Below, one piece after another: positions 43,073 to 51,626 of a stretch of 64,000 nucleotides of DNA (position 1 is the first letter of the stretch; every line of letters starts with the position of its first letter). A program made the position numbers and the translations under genes. The notes under the pieces were generated by a model. It worked only from the letters and a program-made list of their open reading frames with translations. It searched no databases and had not been told where the DNA came from. The stretch comes from Paraburkholderia phenoliruptrix. Lineage in GTDB: Bacteria > Pseudomonadota > Gammaproteobacteria > Burkholderiales > Burkholderiaceae. Location of the stretch: positions 186,001 through 250,000 of the forward strand of contig NZ_CADIKB010000003.1 of the NCBI RefSeq assembly GCF_902859825.1, read 5' to 3'.

Positions 43073-44635
43073 ATGACTACCTCACCTGATCTGACCGCTG
43101 CCGCGATTGCGCTGAACCGCTTCGGCCTTGGCGCGCGTGCGGACGACACACCGCCCGCCGAGCCCAAAGCGTGGTTGCTCGCACAATTCGAGCAATACGA
43201 GCCGAGGCCCGCTGCATGGGCCGCTCAGCCGGACTCGGCTGTGCTGTCGAGCGAACTGGAGCAGGAGCGGCTTCGGTTGCGTCAGCAACGACAAGCCAAT
43301 CCCGGCGCGGCGAGCGCGCCGGCGCAGAACAATGTGCAAGGCAACGCACAACGCAACGCAGAGGCCAGCGCGCCAGGCAAGCAGCCGGCGGCCTCGCAAA
43401 GCGCTGCTCAAGACAATAAGGATGCCGAACGTAAAGCAATGCGTGTGGAAATACGCGATACGTACCGCGCTTCGGTGAATGCGCGCGTCGTGAGCGCCTT
43501 GACCACGAAGACGCCTTTCGTCGAACGGCTGGTTCATTTCTGGGCGAACCACTTCGCGGTATCGACCGAAAAGCCCGCTGTGGCTGCGCTCGCCGGCTCG
43601 TTCGAAGCCGAGGCGATCCGCCCGCACGTGCTGGGCCGGTTCGAGGACATGCTGGTGGCTGTCGAGCGTCATCCGGCGATGCAACTGTTCCTCGATCAGA
43701 CGCGCTCGGTGGGGCCGGACAGCATGGCGGCGATGCACGCGGCGGCGCGTAATCCGGAGCGCAAGCCCGGTCTGAATGAAAACCTCGCACGCGAAATCAT
43801 GGAGCTGCACACGCTCGGCGTGCGCAGCGGCTACAGCCAGGACGACGTCACGGAATTCGCCCGTGCACTGACAGGCTGGAGTGTCGTGGCCGATCCCATG
43901 AATGCGCGCCCTTCCGGCATGCAAGGTATGCCCGGCAAGCCGCCGGTGCAAGCGGCGCAGGCGGCCGCGGCGCCGGGCACTTTTGTGTTTCGCGAGGCGC
44001 TGCACGAGCCCGGTGTTCGCACGGTGATGGGCCGCCGCTATGATCAGCGCGGCGAAGAGCAGGCGCTCGCGATTCTGCGTGACCTCGCCAGTGCGCCCGC
44101 GACCGCGCAGCATATCGGCACGAAGTTGGCGCGTCATTTCATCGCCGACACGCCGCCCGCGGGCGCGAGCGAAAAGCTGGCGAGCGCGTTCCAGATGAGC
44201 GGCGGCGACCTGCCCACCGTCTACCGTGCCTTGCTCGACCTGCGCGAAGCCTGGGCGCCCACGCCCGTCAAATTCAAGACGCCGTGGGAGTGGGCGATTT
44301 CGTCGATGCGCGGCCTCGGCTGGCAAGAACTCGGCAATGTGCAGGCCGCACCGCTTCTCGCCCAACTCGGCCAGCCGGTCTGGCGTCCGGGCTCGCCCGC
44401 GGGCTACGACGATATTGCTGCAAGCTGGGCGGCGCCCGATGCATTGGTGCGCCGGGTCGAACTGGCGCAGCGCCTCGCGGCGCGCGTCGGCGACCGGCTC
44501 GACGCGCGCTCGCTCGGCCAGGTGTTGCTGCCCGGCTCGCTGGGCGCGCCCACCGCATTGGCCATTGCGCGGGCCGAAAGTGCCTCCACGGCGATTGCAC
44601 TTTTGCTGGTCTCGCCCGACTTTCAACGGAGATGA
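43073..44635 (+). CDS. DUF1800 family protein
   Basis: 520 residues. AAAIALNRFGLGARADDTPP opens it, and RLVHFWANHFAVSTEKPAVA, NPERKPGLNENLAREIMELH, TLGVRSGYSQDDVTEFARAL and TGWSV are the DUF1800 signature blocks. A Gln/Asn/Ala-rich loop lies at about residues 65-120. The family always travels with DUF1501, as here. Function unknown, presumably a periplasmic or envelope complex. It starts 75 bases after the metal-resistance gene. Confidence 0.9.
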   Translation: MTTSPDLTAAAIALNRFGLGARADDTPPAEPKAWLLAQFEQYEPRPAAWAAQPDSAVLSSELEQERLRLRQQRQANPGAASAPAQNNVQGNAQRNAEASAPGKQPAASQSAAQDNKDAERKAMRVEIRDTYRASVNARVVSALTTKTPFVERLVHFWANHFAVSTEKPAVAALAGSFEAEAIRPHVLGRFEDMLVAVERHPAMQLFLDQTRSVGPDSMAAMHAAARNPERKPGLNENLAREIMELHTLGVRSGYSQDDVTEFARALTGWSVVADPMNARPSGMQGMPGKPPVQAAQAAAAPGTFVFREALHEPGVRTVMGRRYDQRGEEQALAILRDLASAPATAQHIGTKLARHFIADTPPAGASEKLASAFQMSGGDLPTVYRALLDLREAWAPTPVKFKTPWEWAISSMRGLGWQELGNVQAAPLLAQLGQPVWRPGSPAGYDDIAASWAAPDALVRRVELAQRLAARVGDRLDARSLGQVLLPGSLGAPTALAIARAESASTAIALLLVSPDFQRR

Positions 44636-44640
44636 ACACC

Positions 44641-45789
44641 ATGTCCTCACGCCGTCAATTTCTGCGGATCGCCGCGGCCGGAGCAGGCGCGCTGCTCGTC
44701 GCGCCGCGCATCGCTTTCGCGCGCGTCGTCACCGAGCGCCGTTTTGTTTTCATCATCCAGCGCGGCGCGGCCGACGGCCTGAACACCGTCGTGCCCTACG
44801 CGGAGCCGGCGTATGCGACGTTGCGCGGCGCGCTCGCCATCGATCCGGCCAGCGCTCACCGGCTCGACGGAACTTTTGCGCTGCATCCCGCGCTCACCCA
44901 AATGGCCGCGATGTACGCTAATCGCGAGGTGCTGTTCGTGCACGCGGTGGCGTCGCCGTATCGCGATCGCTCGCATTTCGACGGACAGAACGTGCTCGAA
45001 ACCGGCGGCGCGTCGCCGTATCAGGTGAAGGACGGCTGGTTGAACCGGCTCGCCGGACTGCTGCCTGCCGCGCGCGAAACCGCCATCGCGTTCGCGCCTA
45101 CGGTGCCCATGGCGCTGCGCGGCGCGGCGGCCGTCGCTTCGTATGCGCCGTCCGGGCTACCGCAGCCTCCAGACGATCTGCTGATGCGCGTTTCGCAACT
45201 CTATGACGACGACGCGCAGTTGCGCCCGTTATGGGAATCGGCGATGACGGCACGCGGGCTCGCGAGCAACGCGGGCGCGCGCCAGGACCCGGCGAGCGTC
45301 GGCAAGCTGGCCGCAGGCTTTCTCGCACGCGACGACGGGCCGCGCATCGCGATGATCGAAACCGGCGGCTGGGATACGCACAGTGCGCAGAACGCGCGCC
45401 TCGCCAATCAGTTGAAAGCGCTCGATACCCTGCTGGCGGCCTTGCGCGACGGCATGGGCGCAGCGTGGAGCAACACCACCGTGCTGGTGGCGACCGAGTT
45501 CGGCAGGACGGCGGCGGCGAATGGTACCGAGGGCACCGACCACGGCACGGCATCGGTGGCGATGGTGTTGGGCGGCGCGGTCGCGGGCGGGCGGCTCGTC
45601 GCCGATTGGCCGGGGCTCGCGTCTCGCGACCTGTATGAAGGCCGTGACCTCAAGCCGACTGCTTCGCTCGATGCGCTGATTGCGGGCGCGGCGGGCGAAG
45701 CCCTCGGTCTCGACCCGCAACGCACGGCGCGCGTGCTGTTCGGGCGGACGGGCGGTGTGAAGCCGCTCACCGGCATCGTGCGCAGCTAG
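44641..45789 (+). CDS. DUF1501 family protein with Tat signal
   Basis: 382 residues. The twin-arginine signal SSRRQFLRIAAAGAGALLVA directs folded export. The mature part belongs to the DUF1501 family (alkaline-phosphatase-like fold): VFIIQRGAADGLNTVVPYAE, RDRSHFDGQNVLETG, ETGGWDTHS and TVLVATEFGRTAAANGTEGT with DHGT, which bear the likely metal ligands. The ATG at 44641 has GGAG nine bases upstream; the ATG at 44632, which overlaps the DUF1800 stop, has it too close. Partner of DUF1800. Confidence 0.9.
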   Translation: MSSRRQFLRIAAAGAGALLVAPRIAFARVVTERRFVFIIQRGAADGLNTVVPYAEPAYATLRGALAIDPASAHRLDGTFALHPALTQMAAMYANREVLFVHAVASPYRDRSHFDGQNVLETGGASPYQVKDGWLNRLAGLLPAARETAIAFAPTVPMALRGAAAVASYAPSGLPQPPDDLLMRVSQLYDDDAQLRPLWESAMTARGLASNAGARQDPASVGKLAAGFLARDDGPRIAMIETGGWDTHSAQNARLANQLKALDTLLAALRDGMGAAWSNTTVLVATEFGRTAAANGTEGTDHGTASVAMVLGGAVAGGRLVADWPGLASRDLYEGRDLKPTASLDALIAGAAGEALGLDPQRTARVLFGRTGGVKPLTGIVRS

Positions 45790-46160
45790 CCGATTCGCCC
45801 GGCTGCCCGGCAGCCGCGGCACCCCTTCTTTCCTCTTTCTCTTCAGTCTGCCGCAAAGCAGATCGTTCCGGCGTATCCAGCGCTCGCGGAAGATTCGTTT
45901 TTTTTCGCGCGAGCCCTACACAAGCGGTCCCTCGCTGCCGACATCCAGGCATCAGTTGCAATGCTTGAAGAGCGTTTCAAGCTGCCGGCGGGAAAATTGA
46001 CCGGGCCCCATTATTCGCGACGATCCTGTTGTCGGCGTTCATCGCCGATTAATGAGGATGCCGAACGAATATGAAAACGCCTGATTCCTCGCGGACGCGC
46101 AACCCACCTTGTATTTCGCGGATTTTTGTCCGGGCGTCCCCGGCGTTGGATTGTCTTGCC
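45790..46160. terminator. Intergenic region with hairpin after DUF1501
   Basis: 371 bases without a supported gene. CGGCTGC (45800-45806) and GCAGCCG (45810-45816) form a tight 7-bp hairpin ten bases after the DUF1501 stop, followed by a pyrimidine-rich run, a plausible terminator. An eight-T run near 45897-45906 has no stem. The rest presumably holds the promoter of the next gene; an in-frame ATG at 46071 is an alternative start for it. Confidence 0.45.
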
Positions 46161-47858
46161 ATGGTTAAACGACGTGAGTTTCTCGGCTTGCTGACGGCTG
46201 CCGGCGGCAGTTATGTGCTGAGCGCATGCGGCGGCGGTGGTGGTGGCGCTGGGGATGGCAAGGCGACGAGCGCGGGCGTCACGACGAGCGCAACCTCCGG
46301 CTCGGCCGGCAGCGCGACAACGGGCACCGCCGGCACGGGCAACAGGGGCACCACGGCGGGGACCGGAAACACAGGCAGCACGCAGACCAATGGGACCTCG
46401 GCAGGATCGAACGGCAAGAACGGCGCGTCGAACAGCGGCACGCCGGCTTCGGCGGACGGCACATCCATTCCGCCTGCGGCATCCATCGTCGACAACCAGG
46501 CGGCGGTCTGGACCGTGGTCAGCGGATCGGTGTACCGCAACAGCGTCAAGGCGGGCAACACGTACAACGTCTCGCTGCTGCTGTGGTACGGCGGCGTTGT
46601 CTATCATCAGGGCACGGGCGGGCAGTTCTACGGCTGGAGCGGTTCAGCCTGGTACGCGTGCGGCGACCCGCGGCTCGGCGTTACGTCTGCCGACGGCACG
46701 ACCATCCCCAACGCGTCGTACATCATCGATAAAGCCGGCGCAATCTGGACTGTCGCGAGCGGCGTCGTGCTTCGCAACAACGTCGCGGTCGGTGCGACCT
46801 CGAACGTGTCGCTGCTGTTGTGGTACGGCGGCAAGGTCTGGTATCGCGCGGCGGGCGGGCAGTTCTACGTGTGCAACGATGTCGACCAATGGCTACCGTG
46901 CGCCGATCCCCGCATCCCCGTGGCGGCCGCAAGCGGCACATTTCATGGCATCAACGGGCACTACGATTACCGCTACACGCCGGCCCAGGTCGTGTCGATC
47001 ATGCAGAACATGGGCTGCTCGACATATCGCGTCGGCGTCACCGACGATTCGACCCAGCTCGCCGCGGTCGTCGCACTCGCGCAGGCGTTCCAGTCGGCGG
47101 GACTCACGCTCTTCGTGCTCATCCAGATCGGCATGCGCGACGCGAACGGCGCGCTGCTCGCCAACGAATCAGCGGCGTACAACCGGGGGCATTCATGCGG
47201 CGTGACGGTTGCAGGCGCGCTCGCGCCGTACGGCGTGGTCATGTACGAGTGCGGCAACGAACTGACTCGCGACCCGGCGATCATTCTCGACTCCACGAAT
47301 GCGGGCACCAAGGCGGTCGACTTCAGCAACGCAAACTGGCCGATCATGCGCGGTCTGATGCGCGGCATGATGGACGGCGTGAAGGCCGCGCAGCCGGCGG
47401 CGAAATGCGGAATCAACTTCTGTGTGGCGGATATCGGCGCCGCCGATGCCTTGTGGGACGGCACGCAACCGGACGGCACGAGCGGTTACCCGACAGTGCG
47501 CTGGGACATGACGACATGGCACAACTATGAAGTCTACGGCGACATTTTCGACATCGGTTCCGACGGCTCGGGCCCGGGATTCGATCTGCCTACCTACTGT
47601 AAAGCGCGCTACGGTATGCCGTTTCTGCTCACCGAGTGGAATACGGGACCAGAGAAGACGCTGGCCTATCGCGCGGATTACATCAGCTCGCGCTATGCCA
47701 GCTACTACCAGGCACGAAAAACGAAGAACATCCAGTCGACGATGTACTACGAACTCGACAGCGGCAATACCACGTATGGCCTCATGATCGACGGCGTCAC
47801 AGTCAACCTCACGTACAACGCATTTGTCAGCGCCGTCGCGAGCCATCCCGACAATTGA
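46161..47858 (+). CDS. Tat-exported lipoprotein with duplicated module and clan-A glycosidase-like domain
   Basis: 565 residues. KRREFLGLLTAAGGSYVLSA then CGGGG combines a twin-arginine signal with a lipobox. A Gly/Thr/Ser/Asn linker runs to residue 97. Two tandem modules of about 80 residues follow (98-175, 176-257), sharing SADGT.IP.AS.I.D, SGSVYRN/SGVVLRN, NVSLLLWYGG and GGQFY. The C-terminal domain (270-565) looks like a TIM-barrel glycosidase: Asn366-Glu367 in YECGNEL fits the acid/base and Glu492 in FLLTEWNTG the nucleophile. Substrate unknown. ATG 46161 is preferred because the signal begins there. Confidence 0.75.
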   Translation: MVKRREFLGLLTAAGGSYVLSACGGGGGGAGDGKATSAGVTTSATSGSAGSATTGTAGTGNRGTTAGTGNTGSTQTNGTSAGSNGKNGASNSGTPASADGTSIPPAASIVDNQAAVWTVVSGSVYRNSVKAGNTYNVSLLLWYGGVVYHQGTGGQFYGWSGSAWYACGDPRLGVTSADGTTIPNASYIIDKAGAIWTVASGVVLRNNVAVGATSNVSLLLWYGGKVWYRAAGGQFYVCNDVDQWLPCADPRIPVAAASGTFHGINGHYDYRYTPAQVVSIMQNMGCSTYRVGVTDDSTQLAAVVALAQAFQSAGLTLFVLIQIGMRDANGALLANESAAYNRGHSCGVTVAGALAPYGVVMYECGNELTRDPAIILDSTNAGTKAVDFSNANWPIMRGLMRGMMDGVKAAQPAAKCGINFCVADIGAADALWDGTQPDGTSGYPTVRWDMTTWHNYEVYGDIFDIGSDGSGPGFDLPTYCKARYGMPFLLTEWNTGPEKTLAYRADYISSRYASYYQARKTKNIQSTMYYELDSGNTTYGLMIDGVTVNLTYNAFVSAVASHPDN

Positions 47859-47941
47859 CCGCGAGGCTGAACGCACCGCCTTCAGCAGCCCACGCGCTCG
47901 TACCGCCTCGCCTCCTCGCGCGCGCTCACTAGACATAGCCC

Positions 47942-47972
47942 TTGACCCTGACGTAGCGTGAGGCCTTAGTCT
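47942..47972 (+). promoter_or_regulatory. MerR/TipA-type promoter and operator
   Basis: TTGACC (47942-47947) and TAGTCT (47967-47972) are separated by 19 bases, the long spacing typical of MerR-family targets. The spacer carries an inverted repeat, CCTgACGT and GCGTgAGG, matching the operator type of TipA-like regulators. It lies 28 bases before the MerR gene and implies autoregulation. Confidence 0.7.
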
Positions 47973-47999
47973 CTAACGCGTGTAAGAGAGGGAGGTCGA

Positions 48000-49028
48000 A
48001 TGCTGTTGAAGGTAGGGGAACTGGCGCGGCGCAGCGGGCTTACGGTGCGCACGCTTCATCACTACGACGCGATCGGCCTGCTCAAGCCTTCGGCGCGCGC
48101 CGGGAACGGCTACCGTCTGTACGACCGCAACGATATTGCGCGCCTGCATCGCATCCAGGCGCTGCGCCGTTTCGGTCTTGCGTTGGCGGACATTGGCGCC
48201 TACCTGGCCGACCCCGATACGCCGCTCGCCACGATCGTCGCGCGGCAGGTCGCCATGCTGGATCAGCAGATCGTCCAGGCGACAAAGCTGCGTGTGCGGC
48301 TGCAAACGCTGCAGGACACGCTGCGCGCGGGCAACGAGCCCGACCTCTCCGACTGGCTTTCCACGCTGGAGTTGATGACCATGTACGACAAATACTTTAC
48401 TGAAGACGAACTCGCGCGTATGCCGATGTATCGCAAGACGCAGGCGCCGGATCCCGAGTGGGCCGATCTCGTCGCCGAAGTCCGCGCGCAGATGGATGCG
48501 GGTGTGCCGCCCGAAAGCGAAACGCCGCGCGCGTTGTCGGTTAGCTGGATGACCTTGCTGGTACGCGATACCAGCGGGGATCCGCGGCTCCTCGCAAAGC
48601 TGAATGTGATGCATGACAACGAGCCTTCGATGCAGGAGACACTCGGCATATCTACGGCATTGCGCGACTATGTGCTGCGCGCGTTCTCCGAAACCAAGAT
48701 GCGGATTTACGAGCGCTATCTGACTGCTGAGGAAAGCCGTTTCATGCGCGCGCATTACGGCTCGCGCGCAATGGAATGGCCGCAATTAATGGCGGATGTC
48801 CGGGATGCGATCGACGCCGGCATCGCGCCGGATTCGCCGCAGGGCCGCGAACTCGCGTTGCGCTGGCTCGAGCTGTTTCGCAGCTATGCGGGCGACAACC
48901 CCGCGACGCACATGAAATTCCGTGAAGCGCTGCAAAACGAGCCCGAACTGATGGCCGGCACGTGGACAAGCGAGCCGTTGCTTGCCTTTGTCCGCGCGGC
49001 CGTATCCGCGGTTACGCCGCTCAGGTAG
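48000..49028 (+). CDS. TipA-like MerR-family regulator
   Basis: 342 residues. The N-terminal MerR domain reads LLKVGELARRSGLTVRTLHH, YDAIGLLKPSARAGNGYRLY, IARLHRIQALRRFGLALADI. A coiled-coil dimer helix (about 80-110) follows, then a long ligand domain with two TipAS-like repeats (DPEWADLVAEVRAQMDAGVP and EWPQLMADVRDAIDAGIAPD). Such proteins bind antibiotics or other hydrophobic compounds and activate their own promoter. GGGAGG lies before the ATG. No efflux gene sits beside it in this window. Confidence 0.88.
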   Translation: MLLKVGELARRSGLTVRTLHHYDAIGLLKPSARAGNGYRLYDRNDIARLHRIQALRRFGLALADIGAYLADPDTPLATIVARQVAMLDQQIVQATKLRVRLQTLQDTLRAGNEPDLSDWLSTLELMTMYDKYFTEDELARMPMYRKTQAPDPEWADLVAEVRAQMDAGVPPESETPRALSVSWMTLLVRDTSGDPRLLAKLNVMHDNEPSMQETLGISTALRDYVLRAFSETKMRIYERYLTAEESRFMRAHYGSRAMEWPQLMADVRDAIDAGIAPDSPQGRELALRWLELFRSYAGDNPATHMKFREALQNEPELMAGTWTSEPLLAFVRAAVSAVTPLR

Positions 49029-49067
49029 GACCAGGCGGTGCGGGTCCGCGGCGCGGTCCCGAACCTG

Positions 49068-50249
49068 TCAGAACTTGTGACGGATTCCTAACTGGATGAA
49101 AGTTTGCCGGTTCGTGGACGACGCGCTCAGCGCATTGAGCGTCGCGCGCGCCGCCTTGCCGGTGGAGTCCGTCCCGCCGGCAAACTCCGTGCTGCCGATC
49201 ACGTATATGTCTGTGCGTTTGGACAGGTAATAGTCCAGCGAGAGCGACACATTGTTGTATCGCGAACTGCCGATCGTGCCGACACCTGAACCGCGCGTGT
49301 AGCTATACACGAACTCGCTCAGCAGAAGCGGCGTCCAGTAATAGGTCAGGTTGAACTCCGCGGTGTCGAACTTCGCCGTGCCGGACAGACGCAGCAGATT
49401 CGCGCCCGACGAGGTATCGCCGAGATTCTTGAACTGCACATTGCTATACACGATCCCGAAGGTCGCCGGACCGAGCGTATAGCGGCCGGCCGCCGCAAGG
49501 GCCTGATAGGTGTGCGCCGACGCATAGCCGCTGTACACCGGACTCGCGCTCAGGTTGTTCAGATTGGTGCCGGCTACATTGGTCGGCGTGCTGGTGAAGT
49601 ACGACTGGTTGGGATTGCGCACGTTCATGAACGCGGCGCCTGCAGAAAAGCTGCCGTATTCGTAGCCGACACCTGCCGACCATATCTGGTTGCGCGAAAA
49701 GTCGCCTGCCTGTCCGCCGAAGCCGTAGACGCCACCTACTGTAAAGCCCCCCATGCTGGGGCTCGTGTACTTGATGGAGTTGTTGACGCGCTTGCTGTTG
49801 TTGAGGTTGTCCAGATCGCCGGGATGCGCGGTCGTGCCGCCGCCGAAGTTCGCCGAGTTCATTCGCGCCTCGACGAAGGTGACGAGCGAGTCGTATTGGC
49901 GCCCAAGCGTGAGCGTGCCGTAAGTCTCGCTTGACAAGCCGACGAACGCCTGCCGCCCGAACAGATTTCCACCCTGCAATGACGAGCCTTTGCCGAGATC
50001 GAAGCCGTTCTCCAGGGTGAATATCGCCGAAAGGCCGCCGCCGAGGTCCTCGACGCCCTTGAAGCCCCAGCGGGAGCCTTGCATGATGCCGCTCGACCCG
50101 CCGATCACGCGACCGCCGCCGCTGTTGCTCTGATAGTTCACACCGTAATCGATAAGCCCGTAAAGCGTGACGGAACTGGCATGGGCTTGCGAGATGCTGC
50201 AAGCGGAAAGAATGACAGCGTAGGGCAGTAGTTTTCTGTTAATTAGCAT
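49068..50249 (-). CDS. Gram-negative porin (OmpC-like, Burkholderia type)
   Basis: 393 residues. A signal peptide ends at AHA near residue 24, followed by SSVTLYGLIDYGVNYQSNSG, SRWGFKGVEDLGGGLSAIFT and LENGFD, the standard start of trimeric 16-strand porins of Burkholderiales. It ends in IRHKF, with the terminal Phe used by the BAM machinery. It lets small solutes cross the outer membrane. It is the last gene of the minus-strand catabolic cluster, 129 bases after the VOC-cupin gene, with a GCGGCGC/GCGCCGC hairpin (50333-50355) between. Confidence 0.93.
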   Translation of the reverse strand: MLINRKLLPYAVILSACSISQAHASSVTLYGLIDYGVNYQSNSGGGRVIGGSSGIMQGSRWGFKGVEDLGGGLSAIFTLENGFDLGKGSSLQGGNLFGRQAFVGLSSETYGTLTLGRQYDSLVTFVEARMNSANFGGGTTAHPGDLDNLNNSKRVNNSIKYTSPSMGGFTVGGVYGFGGQAGDFSRNQIWSAGVGYEYGSFSAGAAFMNVRNPNQSYFTSTPTNVAGTNLNNLSASPVYSGYASAHTYQALAAAGRYTLGPATFGIVYSNVQFKNLGDTSSGANLLRLSGTAKFDTAEFNLTYYWTPLLLSEFVYSYTRGSGVGTIGSSRYNNVSLSLDYYLSKRTDIYVIGSTEFAGGTDSTGKAARATLNALSASSTNRQTFIQLGIRHKF

Positions 50250-50378
50250 GGCGAAATAATGGAAATTTGAATTTCACGGCGGACGGGCGAGGAACAGCAT
50301 GGACTCCTGGTGCAACGCGGCACGACAAAGGTGCGGCGCCTCGAATGAGCGCCGCGTCTTTCTTCTTGCTTGCTGAAA

Positions 50379-51515
50379 TCAGGTCAACGAGAAATCCGCA
50401 GGCAGCGTGACTTCAAGCAGTTCGAGATCCGCGCTGCACTGCGCGAGCGTGTAGGAGAGATCGCCTGGAATCGCGATGCTGTCGTCGGCCTTGAGATGCC
50501 AGCGCTGCTCGCCTTGAGCGACCTCGAGGCTGCCTGCCAGCACGAAGAAGAAACAGAATTCGGTGCTATGCCGGCGTGTCGCCGGTTCGCTGCTGTGGGC
50601 CGTGCGCACGACGCGCACGCCCGCGAGCCCGTTCGTCGCCGAGCCAATGCCCGTGTCCGCGACGACGAAACCCGGCGAAGTCCACGGTTTCCAGCTCGCG
50701 TCCTTCGCAATGTGGCGCACGAAGCGCTGTCCGTTGAAGTCGCGCTCGGGCCTGAAAAAGCGCGTCGGCAGCGTCATGTCGTGGTCGGCCATGGTGATGT
50801 GATCGGCGGGACTGCCGAGTTCGACCACTTCGGCGCCGGCTGAACTTTCGAGCACGCGGTGCCGGATTTCAGGCGGCTGAAGCACGCAGTCGCCGGCGTC
50901 CAGGATGAAGGGCTCGCCCTGGTCTTCATAGACGAGCCGCACCCAGCCCTTGCGGCAAAAAATAGTCTGGAAGCGGATTTTGTGGAAGTGCACGTAATCC
51001 GGCACCGGCCCGCCTTCGAGAATGCGGATGTGCGACGCGATGAATGCACCGCCATGGCGCTCGGGCAGAAGATCGCGATAGCGCATACCAGCCCGCCCGA
51101 CGCTCCACTGCGCATCGCCGTCCGCATGCGCGAGCACGAGTTGCTGGCGCGTGCACGGCAGCGTCATCGGCGGATTGGCGTGGACGAGGCGCACCGTCAC
51201 GCCGTTCGGCGCAATCAGATCGCGTGCATCGCCCGGCAGCTGCGCGGGGTCGTCGCACAGAACCTGCAATGTGCGCACGCCGTCGGCGATGTCGAGGCCT
51301 AGTTTGATCCTGAAGCCGTCACACGAAAGAATCGCGGCGCGCGGGCCATCGGCGGGAAAGATCGCGTCGAGGCGAAAGCCGAGCCGCGCGATGAAAAAGT
51401 GCATCGTGGCCGGCAGGTCCGTGCAGTTCATGGGCACGAGAAAGCCCTGCACGCCCACGATAGCGGCTTCTACGTCGCCGCAGACCTGAGAAGATGAGTT
51501 CATGGGAATTCGCAT
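50379..51515 (-). CDS. VOC-like domain fused to two cupin domains
   Basis: 378 residues. Residues about 20-150 look like a glyoxalase/VOC half (FLVPMNCTDLPATMHFFIAR, LGFRLDAIFPADGPRAAILS). Cupin 1 (about 165-260) has the metal ligands in YVHFHKIRFQTIFCRKG and PPEIRHRV, but the usual motif-1 Glu is Gln. Cupin 2 (about 285-375) reads RRHSTEFCFFFVLAGSLEVA with GDLSYTL. It may be a metal-dependent dioxygenase or isomerase; no characterised homologue is recognised. The start is uncertain: ATG 51515 or 51503, neither with a good ribosome site. Confidence 0.7.
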   Translation of the reverse strand: MRIPMNSSSQVCGDVEAAIVGVQGFLVPMNCTDLPATMHFFIARLGFRLDAIFPADGPRAAILSCDGFRIKLGLDIADGVRTLQVLCDDPAQLPGDARDLIAPNGVTVRLVHANPPMTLPCTRQQLVLAHADGDAQWSVGRAGMRYRDLLPERHGGAFIASHIRILEGGPVPDYVHFHKIRFQTIFCRKGWVRLVYEDQGEPFILDAGDCVLQPPEIRHRVLESSAGAEVVELGSPADHITMADHDMTLPTRFFRPERDFNGQRFVRHIAKDASWKPWTSPGFVVADTGIGSATNGLAGVRVVRTAHSSEPATRRHSTEFCFFFVLAGSLEVAQGEQRWHLKADDSIAIPGDLSYTLAQCSADLELLEVTLPADFSLT

Positions 51516-51626
51516 TTGGTTTGAAAGGGCAGAAGTGGCGCATGATGCATGCGCACACCGGCGGCCCCGTCAGCACGCAGGCGATGCCAATGCGGCGCGG
51601 CGCTCGCGAAAGAGCGCGCGCGAATC

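Noticed and set aside
50333..50355. Strong terminator between VOC-cupin and porin genes
   Set aside because: The stem GCGGCGC/GCGCCGC is good, but the T-rich side faces the plus strand, where no gene ends, so it is not listed as a separate terminator.
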